64,000 nt of DNA from Oscillospiraceae bacterium (GTDB lineage: Bacteria; Bacillota; Clostridia; Oscillospirales; Oscillospiraceae), in assembly GCA_015067665.1 (NCBI GenBank), contig SVLZ01000003.1:1-64000 (forward strand), given 5' to 3'. Below, piece by piece: positions 59,778-64,000 of the stretch. Under the pieces are notes generated by a model. The model was given only the letters and a program-made list of their open reading frames with translations. It did not search any database and was not told the origin of the DNA. The position numbers were made by a program, and so were the translations under genes. Every line of letters begins with the position of its first letter. Within the stretch, counting starts at the first letter, position 1.

Positions 59778-61052
59778 TTAGTTACCTCCCTTTGTGATCT
59801 TTACGAGGATCTCGTCCTCGGTGTAGAAGCGCGCGGTGGTGTAGGTCCGCAGCTTATTGGAGCAGGTGATAACGGGCATCTTGCCGGCCAAGGGGTTATT
59901 CATATACATCAGCGGGCAGATATAGGAGAGGATCACACCGGTCTTTTCCAGCCGCTTTGCATATTCGGTTTTTTCAAATTCCTTCTTAACGGCAGGTGCA
60001 GTGGTAAACACGGTGGGGATCAGCACTTTCTTATTGCCGGAAGCTGCCAAACCTTCCTCTACGCGGACCGTCCAGTCAATGAGCTGTTGCATAGACATAT
60101 GGGGGCAGCCGATGAAGCACAGCTTGGGCGTGGCATCGGCATTTTTCCACATAACGGGGTAATTGTTTTTCACTCTTTCCAGCTCGGCATCGTCGATCAC
60201 ATAAACTTTTGCGCCCTCTGCGATCAGAGCGGCACCCAGCTCCTTTGCCTCGGGGGTAAGATTTTCGATGTGGTAAAGACCGACAGCACCGTTAGATGCA
60301 GTGGCTGCGCCAAAGTCCTTCAAATATGCACAGTTCTCGTCGTTGAGCTCCGTGCCCAGCCAAGTGTTCATACCGGTAACGTAGGGAACATCCTCCATCA
60401 CCTTCATACCGATGGCGGAGCCGAGAAGCTGGGCTTCCGGCTTCTTGGTGCATTGAACCTTTACGATCCAAGTGGCCTTACGACCTTCATCGGTCAGCAG
60501 TCCAAAGTGGGGGACGCAGCCGGCAATAGAGCCCATAATGTCCATAATGCCGGAGTTCCGGTTGCAGCGCGCGCCCAAAACGGAGTTGGCATAAACAACG
60601 GCAGAGGATTCTGCCCAGCTCAGCACATCACCCTTTTGGGGCTTGTTGCCCATCTGATCTAAGTAGCAGGCGCAGGTAAAAGCATCCTCGTTCATAAGAC
60701 CCAGCTGCTGCAGCTGCTTTTCATAGTCCGCCTGCTTCGAGTACATAAAATTATTGAAGATGAAGTTCATCAGGAAGTTAGCGGGCACATTTTTGTCCAG
60801 CGGCCGGGGGTCTACGGAGAACTTCTGTCCGGAAACCGTACCGGCATCGATAAGCTGCTGCATCAGGTCAAAGACGGGCTTCATCATCTTAAGACCGAAG
60901 GATGTAACGAGGTGGTTATATTCGGATGTAACAGGCACCATCTTGTCAGCACCGAAGGTCTCGCCGTACATTACCAAGGTCTTCATAACCTTGGCCATGG
61001 TCTCGCCCTTGGAGCCGCTTAGAATGGCTTGTTGTTCGTCGGTTAAATACAT
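59778..61052 (-). CDS. aconitase X catalytic subunit (DUF521), 424 aa
   Basis: Begins MYLTDEQQAILSGSKG, a standard DUF521 start. Family features include CACYLDQMGNKPQKGDVLSW and the cluster-region segment ARCNRNSGIMDIMGSIAG, and later FIGCPHMSMQQL. It should bind an iron-sulfur cluster and dehydrate a hydroxylated acid. ATG 61,052 is chosen because AAGGAGG precedes it; the frame extends 15 codons upstream into the preceding gene's end. Which substrate (hydroxyproline or another) is open. Confidence 0.92.
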   Translation of the reverse strand: MYLTDEQQAILSGSKGETMAKVMKTLVMYGETFGADKMVPVTSEYNHLVTSFGLKMMKPVFDLMQQLIDAGTVSGQKFSVDPRPLDKNVPANFLMNFIFNNFMYSKQADYEKQLQQLGLMNEDAFTCACYLDQMGNKPQKGDVLSWAESSAVVYANSVLGARCNRNSGIMDIMGSIAGCVPHFGLLTDEGRKATWIVKVQCTKKPEAQLLGSAIGMKVMEDVPYVTGMNTWLGTELNDENCAYLKDFGAATASNGAVGLYHIENLTPEAKELGAALIAEGAKVYVIDDAELERVKNNYPVMWKNADATPKLCFIGCPHMSMQQLIDWTVRVEEGLAASGNKKVLIPTVFTTAPAVKKEFEKTEYAKRLEKTGVILSYICPLMYMNNPLAGKMPVITCSNKLRTYTTARFYTEDEILVKITKGGN

Positions 61053-61063
61053 GATAAACCTCC

Positions 61064-63124
61064 TTAGATTTTCATACAGACATCCCAAGCCTGCCAAATG
61101 ACGCTGCGCAGGTTGCCAACCTTAAAGGCATCGCCAATGATGTGAACGTTCTTGCTCTTTTGGGCAATGGGGGCGCTGCGGTAGCCGGTGGAGAGGATCA
61201 CGCTGTCAGCAGCGATCTTGAAGGGCTTGCCGCTCTTGCCGGTGACGGTAACACCTTCGTCGGTGATCTCGGAAAGGCGGGTCTCCAAGTGGACGGTGAC
61301 CTTATTTGCCTCAAAGAAGTCGCGGAGGAAGCTGGTGTTTGCAAGACAAATGCCGGGTGTGACTACCAAATCGTCCATCATTTCTACGATGGTGGGTGTC
61401 TTGCCCTGCAGGAACAGCTCGTAGGCGATCTCACAGCCGGTCAGACCGCCACCGATGATGGTGACATTCTGTCCTACCTCCTGTTTGCCAAGCAGGAAGT
61501 CAATGGCTTGAATACCCTTTTCAATGCCGGGCACGGGGATGCGGTTGGGGGTAGAGCCGGTGGCGATGATGATTTCGTCAGCACCGAGAGAAGCGATGTC
61601 TGTGACTTCGGTGTTCAGCTTTACCTCAATGGGATACTTTGTCAGCTCCCGACGGTACCAAGCGATCAGATCCCGGTCCTTTTCCTTAAAGGAGGGGGCA
61701 GCCGCTGCGATGAATACACCGCCCAGCTCACCGGACTTTTCGTAAAGCGTGACCTTGTGACCGCGCTTTGCCAGCACCAAGGCCGCTTCCATACCGCCAA
61801 TACCGCCGCCAACAATAGCCACGTTCTTAATCTTCTTGGCAGGTGCAATATAGTGCTTTTTGGACTGCATGGTCTCCGCGTTCAGGGCGCAGCGGGCAAG
61901 ACCCATGGTGTCCTTCAGATCCTGGGTGTTGTAATGACCCTTGGAGGAGGAAAAGTTGAAGCAGCCGGAGTGGCAGCAGATGCAGGGGCGAATATCTTCC
62001 AAACGGTCCTCGAGTAGCTTCGTGATCCAAGCAGGATCAGCAAGGAACTGACGGGCAACGCCCATACCGTCGATCTTGCCCTCTGCGATGGCCTTGGCAG
62101 CTACGTCAGGCTCCATACGGCCGGCGCAGACCACGGGAATGTCCACGAACTTTTTAATATGTGCCACATCCTCCAAGTTGCAGTTTTGGGGCATATACAT
62201 AGGCGGATGCGCCCAGTACCAGGAGTCGTATGTACCGTTGTCGGCATTGAGCATATCGTAGCCGGCATCCTGCAGATACTTGGCAGCACGCTCGGACTCT
62301 GCCATATCGCGACCCTTTTCCTTGGCATTTTCACCGGGAACGATGCCCTTTTGGAAGCCCTTGAGCTTGGACTCTACGGAGTAGCGCAGAGAAACGGGGA
62401 AATCCGCACCGCAGCTTTCCTTGATGGCCTTGACCACCTCAGCGGCAAAGCGGTAGCGGTTTTCAAAGCTGCCGCCGTACTCGTCGGTACGCTTGTTGAA
62501 GAATTCGATAGCAAATTGGTCTAAGAGATAGCCTTCGTGAACTGCGTGGACCTCCACACCGTCAACACCGGCATCCTTGCAGAGCTTTGCAGTTTTGGCA
62601 AAAGCCTCGATAATCTCGTGGATCTGCTTCTTGGTCATCTCAGGACAGACAATGTCCGGTGCCCAACGGGCGGGCTGCGCAGAGGGAGATGCCAGCTCGT
62701 GACTGGTGTCCAGCACGGGCTTTATGAGTGCGCGGGTAAATTTATTCTTGTGCAGAGGACCAACCAGTTCGGTGATCGCCCAAGAACGGCCCATACCGGC
62801 AGTGAGCTGCACAAAAAGCTTTGCGCCGGTCTTATGGATCTCATCCATAAATACTTTCAGTTCCTCGAACATCTTGGGGTTTTGCCACAGCCACTTGCCC
62901 CAGAAGGTGTCACGCAGCGGTGCAATGCCGGGGATGATGAGACCAACGTTATTGTTGGCGCGCTCCAAGAAGAGCTTTGCGGCTTCTTTGTCAAAGCCGC
63001 AGCCGGTCAGCTCAAACCAACCGAACAGGGATGTACCACCCATAGGACACATAACAATGCGGTTTTTGATCTCCACATTGCCGATCTTCCAAGGGGTAAA
63101 CAGGGATTCGTATTTGGCATCCAT
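61064..63124 (-). CDS. Old Yellow Enzyme-type FMN/[4Fe-4S]/FAD oxidoreductase (2-enoate reductase-like), 686 aa
   Basis: Three parts are visible. An FMN-binding TIM barrel carries the VDGVEVHAVHEGYLLDQF active-site region. A cluster motif CICCHSGC with a further Cys (LARCALN) follows. An FAD/NAD domain carries VAIVGGGIGGMEAALVLAKRG and a second nucleotide fold (TIIGGGLTGCEIAYEL). Architecture and length match 2,4-dienoyl-CoA reductase, BaiCD and enoate reductases. It lies 11 bases upstream of the aconitase X subunits, so it probably reduces the unsaturated product of the dehydratase or acts earlier on the same compound. Confidence 0.9.
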   Translation of the reverse strand: MDAKYESLFTPWKIGNVEIKNRIVMCPMGGTSLFGWFELTGCGFDKEAAKLFLERANNNVGLIIPGIAPLRDTFWGKWLWQNPKMFEELKVFMDEIHKTGAKLFVQLTAGMGRSWAITELVGPLHKNKFTRALIKPVLDTSHELASPSAQPARWAPDIVCPEMTKKQIHEIIEAFAKTAKLCKDAGVDGVEVHAVHEGYLLDQFAIEFFNKRTDEYGGSFENRYRFAAEVVKAIKESCGADFPVSLRYSVESKLKGFQKGIVPGENAKEKGRDMAESERAAKYLQDAGYDMLNADNGTYDSWYWAHPPMYMPQNCNLEDVAHIKKFVDIPVVCAGRMEPDVAAKAIAEGKIDGMGVARQFLADPAWITKLLEDRLEDIRPCICCHSGCFNFSSSKGHYNTQDLKDTMGLARCALNAETMQSKKHYIAPAKKIKNVAIVGGGIGGMEAALVLAKRGHKVTLYEKSGELGGVFIAAAAPSFKEKDRDLIAWYRRELTKYPIEVKLNTEVTDIASLGADEIIIATGSTPNRIPVPGIEKGIQAIDFLLGKQEVGQNVTIIGGGLTGCEIAYELFLQGKTPTIVEMMDDLVVTPGICLANTSFLRDFFEANKVTVHLETRLSEITDEGVTVTGKSGKPFKIAADSVILSTGYRSAPIAQKSKNVHIIGDAFKVGNLRSVIWQAWDVCMKI

Positions 63125-63183
63125 CTAAAATACACTCCTTTTTTATCTGATGCGGAATTTTGCTTTCGCACGATACCAATTAT

Positions 63184-63212
63184 AGTATAAACGGAAATAG
63201 AGCCTGCGTCAA
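63184..63212 (-). promoter_or_regulatory. promoter of the enoate reductase/aconitase X operon
   Basis: On the minus strand TTGACG (complement of 63,207-63,212), a 17-nt spacer and TATACT (complement of 63,184-63,189); AAGGAGTG then precedes ATG 63,124. Confidence 0.75.
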
Positions 63213-63253
63213 TGGAATTATGGAAAACGTGCTCAGTTTTGGTAGTATTTCTA

Positions 63254-63282
63254 TTGATTTTTGTATAAGAATGTGGTAAGCT
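63254..63282 (+). promoter_or_regulatory. promoter of structured RNA copy 2
   Basis: TTGATT (63,254-63,259), a 17-nt spacer and TAAGCT (63,277-63,282) with extended -10 TGG. Confidence 0.7.
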
Positions 63283-63286
63283 AAGT

Positions 63287-63479
63287 ATGCCAAGCTAATC
63301 AAATAATGAAAAAGCATCGTTAATATAGGGGTAGTGTACCCTTTTGCTCCCACACTGTGAATTTGTAAAAAGTGCAAATTCCGGCGGTGTGGGCATACGA
63401 TGCTTATATTGATTAGTTTGGCGACTATCGGAGTTTGCATTTTTTGTGCGGCTGCTTCGGTAGCCGCATTTTTATTTTT
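63287..63479 (+). ncRNA. structured RNA, copy 2 (class not assigned)
   Basis: Second member of the RNA seen at 58,038. The closing stem CCAAGCTAATCAA (63,290-63,302) pairs with TTGATTAGTTTGG (63,409-63,421), and AAGCATCGT (63,312-63,320) with ACGATGCTT. A GGGTAGTGTACCC hairpin and a TGC-TCCCACAC arm pairing with GGTGTGGG-CA complete the core. GCAAATTCCG (63,374-63,383) again has two partners: GAATTTG (63,359-63,365) and CGGAGTTTGC (63,429-63,438). The end hairpin (63,446-63,453/63,462-63,468) and T-run match copy 1. Base changes between copies keep the pairing, which supports a real RNA fold. Confidence 0.82.
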
Positions 63480-63492
63480 AGGAGGAAAAAAG

Positions 63493-64000
63493 ATGAAGAA
63501 AAGACAGGTTGTATTTCATAAACTGCTGTGTGCAGCGCTGGCACTTCTTGTGGTCACTGCCCTTACGGCAGGCTGCTCGAAGGAGAAGATAGAGAATGTC
63601 ATTGATAAGCTTCCTCTGACGTGCGAGCACCCGGAATTGGTGGGAGTACCTGCCAAGGCAGTTACTTGTACCGAGGACGGTAACCGTGCCTACTGGTTCT
63701 GCCCGGATTGTAGAACTTATTTCTTGGACGCAGCAGGTACAGCGATCACTACCTATCAGGATGTAATGCTTTACTCGAATGGTCATAAAGAGGAGGTAAT
63801 GCCTGCGGTAGGTTCCACTTTTACAAGCACCGGTCTTACCGAGGGCCTGCGCTGCTCGGAGTGTAAGGAAGTACTGCTGGCACAGAAGGAAGTCCCCGTT
63901 GTAGAACCCGGCCACTTCTCCATTACCTACAACAATGTAAAGGGCGTAACAAATTCGGAGCTTGAGGAGCTTATTATATATAACGAACGAGACGGTTTAG
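63493..64000 (+). CDS. lipoprotein with Cys-pair repeats, 3' truncated by window edge
   Basis: Opens at ATG 63,493 with TTAGGAGG upstream, 14 bases after the RNA's terminator. Signal peptide with lipobox TAGC (Cys27), then a region with CEHPELVGVPAKAVTCTEDG, FCPDCRTYF and LRCSECKEVL, the same kind of paired-Cys repeats seen in the large pilin-like protein. At least 169 residues; the frame is open at the window end. Probably a cell-surface protein; function unknown. Confidence 0.8.
   Translation, partial: MKKRQVVFHKLLCAALALLVVTALTAGCSKEKIENVIDKLPLTCEHPELVGVPAKAVTCTEDGNRAYWFCPDCRTYFLDAAGTAITTYQDVMLYSNGHKEEVMPAVGSTFTSTGLTEGLRCSECKEVLLAQKEVPVVEPGHFSITYNNVKGVTNSELEELIIYNERDGL

Overview
The window looks like chromosomal DNA of an anaerobic, spore-forming Clostridia member, probably a gut Oscillospirales-type organism. 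This placement is inference. It rests on Shine-Dalgarno sites of the AGGAGG type, a small acid-soluble spore protein, a BlaI/BlaR1-type pair, a split transketolase, a CUT1 sugar importer of the LplB/YtcP type, a SipW/TasA-type cluster and type IV pilus genes. There is no rRNA, CRISPR array or intact transposase.

Region 1 (1-21,340) handles carbohydrates. After the tail of a class II aldolase and an XRE regulator with divergent promoters, one long rightward operon encodes a dedicated ABC ATPase with two large insertions, an RDD-like membrane protein, two CUT1 permeases, a solute-binding lipoprotein, three large surface lipoproteins (Big_2, right-handed beta-helix, CBM9-like and duplicated C-terminal modules), a GH127-like enzyme and a GH78-like enzyme. 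Together they look like a capture, cleavage and uptake locus for an arabinose- or rhamnose-containing plant glycan such as pectin side chains. A degraded stretch follows, with a frameshifted small secreted protein and a 5'-damaged fucose mutarotase (FucU).

Region 2 (21,400-28,560, mostly leftward) is housekeeping: split transketolase with a 27-residue hydrophobic peptide behind it, an M56 peptidase/BlaI-type repressor pair with a dyad operator, VanZ-like, YgiQ-type radical SAM protein, and tRNA-Leu(CAG).

Region 3 (28,558-29,404) is the most unusual piece. Seven short hairpins, spaced by TGATAT on one side and ATATCA on the other and closed by a 9-bp terminal inverted repeat, lie directly upstream of a promoter, an S23-type four-helix-bundle gene and a frameshifted unknown gene. 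A block of intergenic repeats and a lipoprotein gene follow.

Region 4 (30,900-40,970) is a complete-looking type IV pilus operon: three pilin-like proteins (one carrying Cys-pair repeats), PilM-like, prepilin peptidase, PilC, PilB and a 906-residue GAP1-N2-like protein.

Region 5 (41,040-47,180) has small lipoproteins, a possible IS200/IS605-like non-autonomous element, a feoAB operon under three GTTAG-N6-CTAAC operators with a Cys-rich FeoB-associated peptide, NAD synthetase and a spore protein.

Region 6 (47,430-55,650) is a SipW-type signal peptidase, four TasA/camelysin-like substrates and a 1,530-residue secreted protein with a His/Cys-rich block: probably a surface fibre or matrix system.

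Region 7 (55,660-64,000) has a GNAT acetyltransferase, a DUF2500-like protein, a FAD oxidoreductase with a C-terminal Rieske domain, two copies of one structured RNA (about 58,038-58,260 and 63,287-63,479), an AP2-like DNA-binding protein, and a leftward operon of the two aconitase X subunits with an Old-Yellow-Enzyme-type iron-sulfur flavoprotein. All functions are read from sequence by eye; no database search was run.
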